A stretch of DNA of 64,000 bases from Opitutales bacterium (GTDB lineage Bacteria; Verrucomicrobiota; Verrucomicrobiia; Opitutales; Oceanipulchritudinaceae). Of this stretch, positions 28,270-36,947 are shown in pieces. Under the pieces are notes generated by a model. It had not been told where the DNA came from. It saw only the letters and a program-made list of their open reading frames with translations, and searched no databases. Each line of letters starts with the position of its first letter. Within the stretch, counting starts at the first letter, position 1. The stretch spans positions 1 through 64,000 of the forward strand of contig SLNJ01000017.1 of NCBI GenBank assembly GCA_007133065.1, written 5' to 3'. A program made the translations under genes and the position numbers.

Positions 28270-29108
28270 ACGACTCGGCGTTGATGCGTAAATCGATCGC
28301 CTGCCGGCGCCGCGTCCTCGAGATCATCCACCACGCCGGGGCGGGGCACACGGGGGGCAGCCTCTCGTGCGTCGACATCCTCACCGTCCTCTACAACGCC
28401 GTGCTCCGGATCTCGCCAGACAACCCCGGCGACCCCGCGCGCGACCGCTACATCCAGAGCAAGGGGCACAGCGTCGAGGCGCTGTACGCGGTTCTCGCGG
28501 ATCGTGGATTCCTCCCCGACGAGGAGCTGCAGACCCTCTGCGGCTACCGCACCCGCCTCATCGGCCACCCCACCCGCAAGGTTCCGGGCATCGAACAGAA
28601 CACCGGCGCGCTCGGGCACGGCCTCTCCTTCGGCGTCGGCGCCGCGCTCGGATTGCGCAGAAAACGGTGCGACGCCCGGGTCTACGTCCTGCTCGGAGAC
28701 GGCGAGCTCGCCGAGGGCTCCAACTGGGAGGCGGCCATGTCTGCGTCCCACCACCGGCTGGACAATATCACCGCCGTGATCGACCATAACGGCCTCCAGA
28801 TCACCGGCGCGGTACGGGATGTCCTCGGCGTCGACCCGCTGGTCGAGCGCTGGGCGGCATTCGGTTGGAGCGTGTGCGAGTGCGACGGCCACGACATCCC
28901 CCGGCTCCGGGCGGCACTCCGGCGCGAACCAATCGAACCGGCCAAACCGACCCTGGTCGTCGCGCACACCGTCAAGGGCAAGGGCGTCAGCTTTATGGAA
29001 AACGAAAAGGGATGGCATCACCGGGTCCCGAAGGAGGACGAACTGGAGCGCGCGCTCGCGGAACTCGACCGCGCGGCCGCGGAGCTGGGGGAGGTGGAAC
29101 GCACATGA
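28266..29108 (+). CDS. Transketolase, N-terminal (ThDP-binding) subunit
   Basis: 280 residues from the ATG inside the isomerase stop (ATGA overlap). Carries the thiamin-diphosphate signature 'GDGELAEGSNWEAAM' ... 'DNITAVIDHNG' and the substrate/cofactor histidines in 'HHAGAGHTGGSLSCVDIL', 'SKGHSVEALY', 'GALGHGLSFGVGAA'. It lacks the pyrimidine and C-terminal domains, which are supplied by the next gene, so the enzyme is a two-subunit transketolase of the kind used in dedicated sugar pathways (e.g. apulose-4-phosphate transketolase AptA/AptB, sulfo-transketolase). Transfers a two-carbon ketol unit between sugar phosphates in the cytoplasm. Confidence 0.9.
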
Positions 29109-30067
29109 CCACCGACCCGGCGACCACCCCGGCAACCGCGAACCAGGAGGTCTTTGCGGAGACGATCACCGAGCTGGCGCGGGAGAATTCGGACATGCTC
29201 GTCGTCACCAGCGACTCCCGGGGCTCGGGGAAACTGGTACCCTTCGGCGAAGCGTTTCCAGACCAGATCATCGAGGTCGGCATCGCCGAGCAAAACCTGG
29301 TCGGCATCGCCGCCGGCCTCGCCTCGACCGGGGCGCACGTCTTCGCCGTCTCCCCCGCCCCCTTCCTCACGGCGCGCTCGCTCGAACAGATCAAGAACGA
29401 CGTCTGCTACTCCGACCACCCGGTCACCCTGGTCGGGATCAGCGCCGGCGTCAGTTATGGAGCGCTCGGGACGACCCATCACAGCATCCACGACATTGCC
29501 GCGCTCAGGGCGATCAACAACATCCGGATCGTCGTACCGGCGGATGCCGCCGAAACGCGGATGGTCGTCCGCGCGGCCGCAGCGGCCGGCGAACCGGTCT
29601 ACCTCCGCTTAGGCAAGAGACCGGTCCCGGCCCTCCCGGGAACCGTCACCGAGGCGAGCGTCTTCCACCGCGCGCGGCGTCTCTGCAACGGCAGCGACGC
29701 GGCGCTCCTCGCGTGCGGCGAAGCAGTCGCCCCTGCGCTGGCGGCCGCGGAGCGACTCGCCGCGGAGAATATCAAGGCATCCGTCCACAGCGTTCCATGT
29801 ATCCGCCCGATCGATACCAATTCGATCCTCGACGCCGCACGGAACGCGAGCGCCGTCGTCACCGTCGAGGAGCACTCGGTCCACGGCGGCCTCGGCGAAG
29901 CCTGCGCCGCCCTGCTCCTGCACCACGGCATCCACAAGCCGTTCCGGATCATCGGGTTTCCCGACGAGGTCATGGTCAACGGATCGCAGCAGGAGATCTT
30001 TGAACACTACGGTCTCACCAAGGACGGCATCGTGGCTGTCACCCGCCAACTCCTCGCCGATTCATGA
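29105..30067 (+). CDS. Transketolase, C-terminal (pyrimidine-binding) subunit
   Basis: 320 residues from the ATG within the upstream TGA. The ThDP-activating glutamate sits in 'IIEVGIAEQNLVGIAAGLA'. 'GLGEACAALLLHHG' and 'CIRPIDTNSILDAA' belong to the C-terminal transketolase domain. Forms the active enzyme with the preceding subunit; the 4-nt overlap suggests coupled translation and equal amounts. Next gene also overlaps by 4 nt. By context it would act on the phosphorylated ketose made by the downstream FGGY kinase. Confidence 0.9.
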   Translation: MTTDPATTPATANQEVFAETITELARENSDMLVVTSDSRGSGKLVPFGEAFPDQIIEVGIAEQNLVGIAAGLASTGAHVFAVSPAPFLTARSLEQIKNDVCYSDHPVTLVGISAGVSYGALGTTHHSIHDIAALRAINNIRIVVPADAAETRMVVRAAAAAGEPVYLRLGKRPVPALPGTVTEASVFHRARRLCNGSDAALLACGEAVAPALAAAERLAAENIKASVHSVPCIRPIDTNSILDAARNASAVVTVEEHSVHGGLGEACAALLLHHGIHKPFRIIGFPDEVMVNGSQQEIFEHYGLTKDGIVAVTRQLLADS

Positions 30068-31542
30068 GCGCCTGGCTCGCCATCGACCAGAGCACCTCCG
30101 CCACCAAGGCGCTGTTGTTCGACGCGGCGTACACCCCGATCGACCGCGCCGCGCGCGATCACCGGCAGCTCCACCCGGCCCCGGGCCGGGCCGAACACGA
30201 TGCCGAGGAGATCTGGAACAACACCCTGGAGGTGATCCGTGAGGTGGCGGCCCGCAATCCCGAGACCGCCATCCAGGGTCTCGCCCTGACCAACCAGCGC
30301 GAGACGTTCGTCCTCTTCGAACGGGAAACCGGCACCCCCGTTGCACCGGCGGTGACCTGGCAGTGCCGGCGCGGGATCGACGTCTGTTCGGAACTCGCGG
30401 AACCCGCCCGGGATGCCGGCATGGAGGAGCGCACGGGACTGCGCCTGGACACCTATTTTCCCGCCCCGAAACTCGTCCAGGTCATGCGCGAGAATCCCGC
30501 CCTGGCCGGCCGCGTGCAGCGCGGCGAGGTCCTATTCGGAACCATCGACACTTACCTGATCTACCGCCTGACCGAGGGGCGGGTGTTCGCAACCGACGCG
30601 ACCAACGCCAGCCGTACCCTCCTCTACAACATCCGCGACCGGGCGTGGGACCCGACACTGTGCACACTCTTCGGCATTCCGATCGAGCACCTGGCCGCGG
30701 TGCGGGATTGCTCGGCGGCGTTCGGTGAGACGCGCGCCGGCGGCGCGCTCGACGCCCCCATACCCATCCGCGGCGTCATGGGCGACTCGCAGGCCTCGCT
30801 TCTCGGACACAGCTGCACGAGCGCCGGTGCGTGCAAGGTGACGTTCGGGACCGGTTCGAGCCTCATGCTCAATATCGGCGACCAACCGATGCCGCCGGCG
30901 GGCGGCGCCGTCACCTCACTGGCATGGATCCTGGACGGTCGTCCTGCCTACGCACTCGAAGCGCTTATCAATTACTCGGCCGCGACGCTCAACTGGCTGC
31001 GCGATCAACTCGGAATCGCGCGCGACATCGACGAACTGGAACGCATGGCCGCGCGCGTCGAGGACAACGGCGGCGTGTACCTCGTCCCCGCATTCGCCGG
31101 ACTGAGCGCCCCCCACTGGGCGCCGCGCGCCCGCGCCGCCATCGTCGGGCTGAGCGCCCACTCCGAGCGGGCCCATATCGCCCGGGCCGCCGTCGAATCG
31201 ATCGCCCTCCAGATCGCCGACGCCGTCGAGATATTGGGGCACGAGAGCGGCGTCCCGGTCGCCGCGCTGCACGCCGACGGCGGCCCAACCCGCAACCGCC
31301 TCCTCATGCAGCTCACCGCCTCCCTCGCCGGCGTACCGCTCCGGGTCAACCGCGTCCCCGACATCTCCCCGCTCGGCGCCCTCATCGCCGGACGCTCCGG
31401 AGCCGGCGAAGCGCCGCCCGCCCAGGATCCGGACGCATTCGAGTCCTACACACCCGACCTCCCCGCCGGCCAGGTTCGCACCATCCGCGAGGGCTGGAAC
31501 CGCGCCGTACAACAAGTCCTCGCCGGAATCCCAAAAGCATAA
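30064..31542 (+). CDS. FGGY-family carbohydrate kinase
   Basis: 492 residues. N-terminal ATPase loop 'AWLAIDQSTSATKALLFD'; adenosine-site loop 'KVTFGTGSSLML'; 'ADGGPTRNRLLMQLTASLAGVPL' near the C-terminus is the second FGGY signature. Reads closest to the glycerol kinase/xylulokinase branch but differs clearly from the true GlpK at 32.6-34.1 kb. Last gene of the operon, start overlapping the transketolase stop by 4 nt. Expected to phosphorylate the ketose from the isomerase, making the transketolase substrate. If the apiose hypothesis holds this is the apulose kinase. Confidence 0.88.
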   Translation: MSAWLAIDQSTSATKALLFDAAYTPIDRAARDHRQLHPAPGRAEHDAEEIWNNTLEVIREVAARNPETAIQGLALTNQRETFVLFERETGTPVAPAVTWQCRRGIDVCSELAEPARDAGMEERTGLRLDTYFPAPKLVQVMRENPALAGRVQRGEVLFGTIDTYLIYRLTEGRVFATDATNASRTLLYNIRDRAWDPTLCTLFGIPIEHLAAVRDCSAAFGETRAGGALDAPIPIRGVMGDSQASLLGHSCTSAGACKVTFGTGSSLMLNIGDQPMPPAGGAVTSLAWILDGRPAYALEALINYSAATLNWLRDQLGIARDIDELERMAARVEDNGGVYLVPAFAGLSAPHWAPRARAAIVGLSAHSERAHIARAAVESIALQIADAVEILGHESGVPVAALHADGGPTRNRLLMQLTASLAGVPLRVNRVPDISPLGALIAGRSGAGEAPPAQDPDAFESYTPDLPAGQVRTIREGWNRAVQQVLAGIPKA

Positions 31543-31628
31543 ACGGCCGCCACACCCATCCGCCCCCCGTCCGCCTTGCAGGGAGAGAAGCGCTCCCAGC
31601 CAGCAACCCCATCGATCGCGACATTAAT

Positions 31629-31644
31629 TTTATCAGCTGATAAA
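31629..31644. repeat. 16-bp perfect palindrome in AT-rich patch
   Basis: TTTATCAGCTGATAAA at 31629-31644 lies in an AT-rich island 86 nt after the kinase stop, inside otherwise GC-rich sequence. It could be a protein-binding site or a loopless hairpin; the following ATATTTTG is too weak a T-run for me to call a terminator. Confidence 0.45.
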
Positions 31645-31774
31645 TATTTTGTCGCGGGCGGCCGGGGCGTGATTCAAACGCGCGGGAGCCACCGGACCAG
31701 TCCGCTCACCCAAGCGGAAGCGACCCACAGTGCCGAGCGATATCATCCGGCAAAGGAATTTGGGACGATGGTTG

Positions 31775-32052
31775 ATGAAACATGATTCGATCGGATGTGA
31801 GGCGGATGTCCGTGAATCCAGGGCCTTCGGGCGGGGGTTCTCCCGCGGATGGTCGCAATCGGACCTGAAGCACCTTCTGCCATACGCGGCGGCATGCGCC
31901 TTCTTATTGCTGGTGTTCCTTCCGGCAATTCTATCCGACTACGGCAGAACGGATGACTACTCGGACCTCGAGAACGAGGCACTCGTCCGATCGCCGCAAT
32001 TCATGAGTTTGGCATTCTCGGATCCAACACGCAGTGAGCCGTTCCCGCACTC
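31775..32052 (+). pseudogene. Fragment of a polytopic membrane protein N-terminus
   Basis: From ATG 31775 the frame reads a convincing cytoplasmic N-terminus and one transmembrane segment ('LPYAAACAFLLLVFLPAILS') followed by 'DYGRTDDYSDLENEALVRSP', the first periplasmic loop pattern of membrane glycosyltransferase-like proteins. After 'SLAFSDPTR' (about 32035) the sense of the protein breaks down into Ser/Arg-rich shadow sequence, although the frame stays open to 32236. The remaining helices of such a protein are absent, so I read this as a truncated relic. Confidence 0.5.
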
Positions 32053-32484
32053 TTGCGGCTCCTCTGGCGGGATCAGGCTGATAGTGAGCCGCCCCCTGCG
32101 CCGATCGTGTTCCAGGTCCCGTTCCCGGTCGACCTGCGCGGGTGCGATCCACTCTACCTCCGCGCAAACCTGCTCGGCGGCAAGCCCAGATTCCCCCAGG
32201 AACAAGAAGATCATCCCGCATTGGGCCGGATTCTAAGCTTCGACACGCTCGTCGGCAACTGGGTCTTCAGCCCATGGTTCGGCTTCCTGGAGTTGAGCTA
32301 CCTTGGTGAACCCGGCACCTACTTCTACCATTACCTGATCGGCCACGTCCGCTACGATGGTGGCGGCCCAGCGGGCCTCTGGCTTTCCTCTGGAGAGCAC
32401 GGGATGTTTTGGACGTCCGCAGTCCATTATCCGAACGTATTTCTGATCAGCGAAAATCGCTGGGACGTCATCGGGTGCCCCTAA
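32053..32484 (+). pseudogene. Orphan aromatic-rich C-terminal module of an exported protein
   Basis: In a different frame from the preceding fragment, 32053-32484 ends in a protein-like sequence rich in Trp/Tyr: 'LGRILSFDTLVGNWVFSPWF', 'GTYFYHYLIGHVRY', 'GLWLSSGEHGMFWTSAVHYP'. The same pattern of short W/Y-rich repeats closes both CotH proteins of this window. There is no signal peptide or start context, so this is best explained as the detached 3' end of an exported protein gene whose front has been lost. Confidence 0.5.
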
Positions 32485-32563
32485 CCCGGCGGAGCCGCGA
32501 GCCAGAAGCCGGGGTGTGGATGTATGTTCCGGTATCTACCAAAGCTCGCGGCTCCGCCGGGTT
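32483..32563. repeat. Perfect 20-bp inverted repeat
   Basis: AACCCGGCGGAGCCGCGAGC at 32483-32502 is repeated perfectly inverted at 32544-32563, with a 41-nt spacer. It begins within the stop codon of the orphan aromatic module. Could be the ends of a tiny non-autonomous element, a REP/BIME-like repeat or a long stem in the transcript. No transposase and no clear target-site duplication are seen. Confidence 0.75.
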
Positions 32564-32564
32564 G

Positions 32565-32593
32565 GATCCTGTCTTGCGCTGCAAAACAGGATC
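32565..32593 (-). repeat. Hairpin overlapping the glpK stop codon
   Basis: GATCCTGT (32565-32572) pairs with ACAGGATC (32586-32593) across a 13-nt loop; the right arm includes part of the glpK stop codon. No T-run follows on either strand, so it is a weak terminator at best. It abuts the 20-bp inverted repeat, making a compact double-palindrome block. Confidence 0.5.
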
Positions 32594-34094
32594 AGTCCTC
32601 ACTGCCCTGCTCAATCCACCGCTTGGCGCGCTCGAGTGCCCGGTCCCATCCCCGCCGCAGGGCTGCAGTCCGCTCCGCGGCCATCGCCGGTTCGAACACG
32701 CGGTCGGTCTTCCAGGTCTCGGCAATGGCCTCCCGATTCTTCCAGAATCCGACGGCAAGCCCGGCGAGACAGGCCGCTCCGAACGCGGTCGTCTCGGTCA
32801 CCTGCGGACGCACCACGGGGACCCCGAGGATGTCGGCCTGAAACTGCATGAGCAGGTTGTTCGCGCAGGCGCCGCCGTCGACGCGCAACTCCCGGAGCTC
32901 GATCCCGGAGTCGCGGTGCATCGCGCGCAGGACGTCGGCCGACTGGAACGCGATCGACTCGAGCGCGGCCCGTGCCAGGTGCCCGGCGGTGGTACCGCGG
33001 GTGATCCCGCTGATGCTTCCGCGCGCGTACGGATCCCAGTGCGGCGCGCCGAGTCCGGAGAATGCGGGGACGATGTACACCCCGCCGTTGTCCTCCACCC
33101 CGGCCGCGAGCGCTTCGCTCTCCCGCGCACTCCGAATCACTCCGAGCCCGTCGCGCAACCACTGGATCACGGCGCCTCCTGTGAACACGCTCCCTTCGAG
33201 GGCGTATTCCACGCCGCTCCCGATGTCCCAGGCAACGGTGCTCAACAGGTTGTTCCGGGATACGACGGCCTCAGCCCCGGTGTTCATGAGCAAAAAACAC
33301 CCGGTTCCGTACGTGTTCTTTGCCTGCCCGGCCTCAAAACAAGCCTGCCCAAACAGAGCCGCCTGCTGGTCGCCGGCGATCCCGGCGATCGGTACTCCGG
33401 TGAGGTGCGAAGCCTCCGCCTCGCCACAGACCCCGCTGGACGCGACGACCTGCGGAAGCACGGCCCGCGGGATGTTCAGAGTCTCGAGCAATGCGTCGTC
33501 CCAGTCGCCCGCGTGGATGTTGTAGAGGAGCGTGCGCGATGCATTCGTCGCGTCGGTCACATGCTCCCTGCCGCCGGTCAGGTTCCAGATCAGCCAGCTG
33601 TCGACGGTCCCGAAGGCCAGCTCCCCGCGCTCCGCCCGCTCCCGGGCGCCTTCGGTGTGTTCCAGGATCCACTGCAGCTTCGTCCCCGAGAAATAGGGGT
33701 CGAGAACCAGGCCGGTCCGCTTCCGGAATTCCTCCTCCAGTCCGTCGGCCTTCAGCCGGTCGGTCGTCGCCGCGGTGCGCCGGTCCTGCCACACGATTGC
33801 CGGGTACACCGGCCGGCCGCTCTCCCGCTCCCACAGCAGCGTCGTCTCCCGCTGGTTTGTGATCCCGATAGCGGCGAGGTCCCGGGGACGCAATCCGGCG
33901 CGCGTCAAGGCCTCGACCGCCACCCCGCTCTGGCTCGACCAGAGTTCCGAGGGATCGTGCTCGACCCACCCGGGCCGCGGGTAGTGCTGCTGGAACTCGC
34001 GCTGGGCTATTGCGGTGACCTGTCCCTCTCCGTCGAATACCATCGCCCGGGAGCTGGTAGTTCCCTGATCCAGACCGAGAATAAACTGTCTCAT
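32592..34094 (-). CDS. glpK: Glycerol kinase
   Basis: 500 residues from ATG 34094, the length of typical GlpK. The frame is open 26 codons further but '[20 protein letters not shown]' is the standard start. Family hallmarks: '[20 protein letters not shown]', 'AIVWQDRR', '[19 protein letters not shown]', '[15 protein letters not shown]', '[20 protein letters not shown]'. Catalyses ATP-dependent formation of sn-glycerol 3-phosphate in the cytoplasm. No glpF or glpD neighbour in the window; it is divergent from ferritin. Its left end overlaps a hairpin. Confidence 0.97.
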   Translation of the reverse strand: MRQFILGLDQGTTSSRAMVFDGEGQVTAIAQREFQQHYPRPGWVEHDPSELWSSQSGVAVEALTRAGLRPRDLAAIGITNQRETTLLWERESGRPVYPAIVWQDRRTAATTDRLKADGLEEEFRKRTGLVLDPYFSGTKLQWILEHTEGARERAERGELAFGTVDSWLIWNLTGGREHVTDATNASRTLLYNIHAGDWDDALLETLNIPRAVLPQVVASSGVCGEAEASHLTGVPIAGIAGDQQAALFGQACFEAGQAKNTYGTGCFLLMNTGAEAVVSRNNLLSTVAWDIGSGVEYALEGSVFTGGAVIQWLRDGLGVIRSARESEALAAGVEDNGGVYIVPAFSGLGAPHWDPYARGSISGITRGTTAGHLARAALESIAFQSADVLRAMHRDSGIELRELRVDGGACANNLLMQFQADILGVPVVRPQVTETTAFGAACLAGLAVGFWKNREAIAETWKTDRVFEPAMAAERTAALRRGWDRALERAKRWIEQGSED

Positions 34095-34205
34095 ATCCGT
34101 CGTGTGTGTTTGGCCATTCAATGAAGACGCCGCTTGTGGTATCGGCGATTCGCAGTATAATGACAGCGACAACTAGGACGATAACCCAGTTCGAAGGAAA
34201 CAAAA

Positions 34206-34703
34206 ATGAAGATATCAGAAAAGATTCAGCAGGCGATCAACGATCAGATCAACATGGAACTCGCATCGTCGTACGCCTACCTGTCCATGGCCGCGTATTT
34301 CGAAAGCCTCGCCCTCGACGGGTTCGCCCACTGGATGCATCTGCAGCGCCGGGAGGAGGACGAGCATGCGATGCGCTTCTACAACTACATGAACGATCGG
34401 GACGGACGCGTGATGCTCAAGGCCCTCGGGGAACCGCCCCACGAGTTTTCAAGCCCCCTCGACGCATTCGAGCAAAGCCTCGAAAACGAGCGGCAGGTCT
34501 CCGCCAGCATCCACGCACTCTACGATCTCGCCCAGAAAGAAAAGGATCACGCCACCACCTCCATGCTCAAATGGTTTGTGGACGAACAGGTGGAAGAGGA
34601 AAAGAGCGTGGGCGACATGGTCGATCGCCTCAAACTCGCCGGCGATCATCCGGGTGCCCTGCTCCTGCTCGACCGCGAAGCCGCCGGCCGATCCGATTCG
34701 TAG
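34206..34703 (+). CDS. ftnA: Ferritin (non-haem)
   Basis: 165 residues, the normal length. A good ribosome-binding site (AAGGA) precedes ATG 34206. Four-helix ferritin with ferroxidase ligands visible as Glu18 ('NMELASSYAYLSMA'), the Glu/His pair in 'RREEDEHAMRFYNY' and Glu in 'SLENERQVS'; closing helix 'KWFVDEQVEEEKSV'. Oxidises Fe(II) and stores it in a 24-subunit cytoplasmic shell. Single gene, divergent from glpK and convergent with the sensor kinase. Confidence 0.96.
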   Translation: MKISEKIQQAINDQINMELASSYAYLSMAAYFESLALDGFAHWMHLQRREEDEHAMRFYNYMNDRDGRVMLKALGEPPHEFSSPLDAFEQSLENERQVSASIHALYDLAQKEKDHATTSMLKWFVDEQVEEEKSVGDMVDRLKLAGDHPGALLLLDREAAGRSDS

Positions 34704-34712
34704 TACGGTCGC

Positions 34713-36638
34713 TCAACGCTCCTCGTCGAGAACCGTGCGGACCAGGTCGAGCAGCTCACGCATTTCGTACGGCTTCGGGATCACATGGCGAACCCCCGCC
34801 TTCCCGAGCCGCCGCTTCAACGAGGGCTCGAGAGTTCCGGTTGCCACGATCACACGGACCGCGCGATCGACCTCGCGCATTTGGAGGCAGAGTTCGAGGC
34901 CGCTTTGATTGGGCAAGCCCAGATCCGTGATCACCGCCGCGATCTCATGCCGCCTCCGCTGGAACAGATCGAAGGCGCCCAGCCCGTCCGTGGCCTTGAG
35001 AACTGTATAGCCGTGTTCGCTCAGCACGGTCTCAACAAGCCCGGCCAGCATTTCCTCGTCCTCTACAACCAGGATCGTTTCGGTTCCGCGCGGCGCCTCG
35101 CCCCGTTTCTCACCCGCACGGCGCGGCGGCTTCTCGACGGCCCGATCCCCAACCGGGAAGTAGAGCCGAAACTCCGATCCCTCACCCGCTTCGCTGACCA
35201 CGTCAATGAATCCATTGTGCTCTCGCACGATCCCGAAAACCACGGGAAGCCCCAAGCCGGTGCCCTTGTCGCTCTGCTTCGTGGTAAAGAAGGGCTCGAA
35301 AATCCTTTCCCGAACCGATGAATCCATTCCGCAGCCGTTATCCATCACGCGCAACATCACGTAATCCGCCGGTTGAACCCGTTCGAACCGTCGCGCCACC
35401 TCCTCACTCGGCACACGCTGCGTCACCACCGTCAACTCTCCCTTATCCCCTATCGCATCTCTGGCGTTCATACAGAGATTGAGGAGAACCTGATGCAGCT
35501 GATTCGCATCGGCCTCGATTGCGGGGATCCCGGGGTCGAGCTCAGTTGCGACACGAATGGTTTTGGGCAACACTCCCGTAAGGAGCACCATCGCGTCGTC
35601 GATCAGGTTGTTCAGGCAAAGCGGCTTCAAGTCCGGCTCCGTCTTCCGGGCAAACGTCATCAGTTGCCGGAGCAGTCCGGCACCCCGCCTGCCCGCAGCG
35701 GAAATCGCCTCCGCTTCCCGCCGGACGGATGGTGGATCGGCACAATGCTCCCGGATCTGCCCCGCATACCCTTCGATGACGCCGAGTAAATTGTTGAAAT
35801 CGTGTGCGAGCCCGGATGCCAGGGTCCCGATGCCTTCCATTTTCTGCATCTCGCGCAGATTTTCCTCCAATTTCAGGCGCTCCGTGATATCGTGCTTCAC
35901 CGCAATAAAATGGGTGATCTCTCCGGATGAATCACGGATCGGCGTGATGGTCTGCCTCTCGGTGTATAACACTCCGTCCTTCCTGCGGTTGGTCAACTCC
36001 CCGTGCCAGATCCCTCCCGACAAAATCGTGTCCCACATCTCCCGGTACACCTCGCGATTGTGTTGTCCGGACTTCAAGAGATCGCGCATGGTCCGCCCAA
36101 ACGCTTCTTCCACGGAGTAACCCGTGAGGCGTGTGAACGCCCGGTTGGCCCAGGTCAACACGCCGGCCGTGTCGGTGATGACGATGGCGTTGGCGGCGGC
36201 GTTGAGCGCGGCGCTCTGCAGGCGCGTCACCGCTTCCGTGCGGACGGTTGCGGTGACATCGTGGATCACACCGATACGCGCGGGCCGGCCGCGGTAATCG
36301 ATCTCGTACGTCGTGACGTCCACGTCGATTATGCCGCCGTCCTTCAACACATGCCGCCAGCGACCCGCGTCATCCCACCCTTCGCGCGATCGAGCACTGT
36401 ACGCCATGAATCGCGGCATATCCTCGGCAGGACGGATCTCCCTCACCGTCATGCCAAGGAACTCCTCACGACTGTAACCGTATTTTCGGACGGCCGCGTC
36501 GTTGACCTTCAGGAACGAGAGCGACTCCAGGTCGACCACCCACATGGGCAGCGGATTCTTCTCGAAGAATAACCTGTAGAAGGCAGCCACGTCACTGGTC
36601 TCCATGTTCCCGAAATCGCTTACACGCCGTTGAGCCAT
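34713..36638 (-). CDS. PAS-PAS hybrid-type sensor histidine kinase with C-terminal receiver
   Basis: 641 residues, no membrane segment or signal peptide, so cytoplasmic. PAS domain 1 about 20-130 ('NPLPMWVVDLESLSFLKVND'), PAS domain 2 about 140-255 ('VITDTAGVLTWANRAFTRLT'), dimerisation/phospho-acceptor His279 in 'GLAHDFNNLLGVIEGYAG', HATPase with N box 'LLNLCMNARDAI' and G boxes 'DNGCGMD' and 'GTGLGLPVVFGIV', then a receiver domain about 520-641 with Asp in 'AVITDLGLPNQSG' and Lys in 'VIPKPYEM'. Such kinases sense redox, light or small molecules through PAS. No partner regulator is adjacent, so the output is unknown. Confidence 0.95.
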   Translation of the reverse strand: MAQRRVSDFGNMETSDVAAFYRLFFEKNPLPMWVVDLESLSFLKVNDAAVRKYGYSREEFLGMTVREIRPAEDMPRFMAYSARSREGWDDAGRWRHVLKDGGIIDVDVTTYEIDYRGRPARIGVIHDVTATVRTEAVTRLQSAALNAAANAIVITDTAGVLTWANRAFTRLTGYSVEEAFGRTMRDLLKSGQHNREVYREMWDTILSGGIWHGELTNRRKDGVLYTERQTITPIRDSSGEITHFIAVKHDITERLKLEENLREMQKMEGIGTLASGLAHDFNNLLGVIEGYAGQIREHCADPPSVRREAEAISAAGRRGAGLLRQLMTFARKTEPDLKPLCLNNLIDDAMVLLTGVLPKTIRVATELDPGIPAIEADANQLHQVLLNLCMNARDAIGDKGELTVVTQRVPSEEVARRFERVQPADYVMLRVMDNGCGMDSSVRERIFEPFFTTKQSDKGTGLGLPVVFGIVREHNGFIDVVSEAGEGSEFRLYFPVGDRAVEKPPRRAGEKRGEAPRGTETILVVEDEEMLAGLVETVLSEHGYTVLKATDGLGAFDLFQRRRHEIAAVITDLGLPNQSGLELCLQMREVDRAVRVIVATGTLEPSLKRRLGKAGVRHVIPKPYEMRELLDLVRTVLDEER

Positions 36639-36947
36639 AGATTTGGCGCCCCTCCCAGGCTCCTCTCGCGACCGGGTGACCGGTCCGGATTATCGCAATC
36701 ATCATTCTTTGTAATGTAAGTATCCCTTCGCTTAACGCAATCCCTTTCATTTGCCGCCGGCCGTGTCGCGTGCACCCGACCCGGGCGGATGGGATAGAAA
36801 TAGCCGCCTCTCCTCGGATTCGTGATGCGCCGGGGTGCCTGCACATGATCGCCGCTCTGAAATGACTTCGCATTTACGGTTGATTCAACTCAGCTGTAAC
36901 TATTGGTTCTACGGGAACGACCAAGCCGCACATCAGCAACACCCGAC
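36639..36947. other. Divergent intergenic region
   Basis: 309 nt between the sensor kinase (minus) and the URO-D family gene (plus). AT-richer patches occur at about 36690-36760 and 36865-36905 and are plausible promoter positions for the two genes. I see no gene, repeat or structured RNA here. Confidence 0.4.

Noticed and set aside
31675-31740. tRNA-like remnant (GATTCAAAC followed by GC-rich arms)
   Set aside because: No acceptor stem or anticodon arm can be folded, and the T-loop-like stem does not pair.
32483-32570. Integron attC-like site
   Set aside because: The right end reads GTTGGAT, which fits GTTRRRY, but the left end (CCCTAAC) does not fit RYYYAAC, the stem lacks unpaired bases, and there is no integrase or cassette array.
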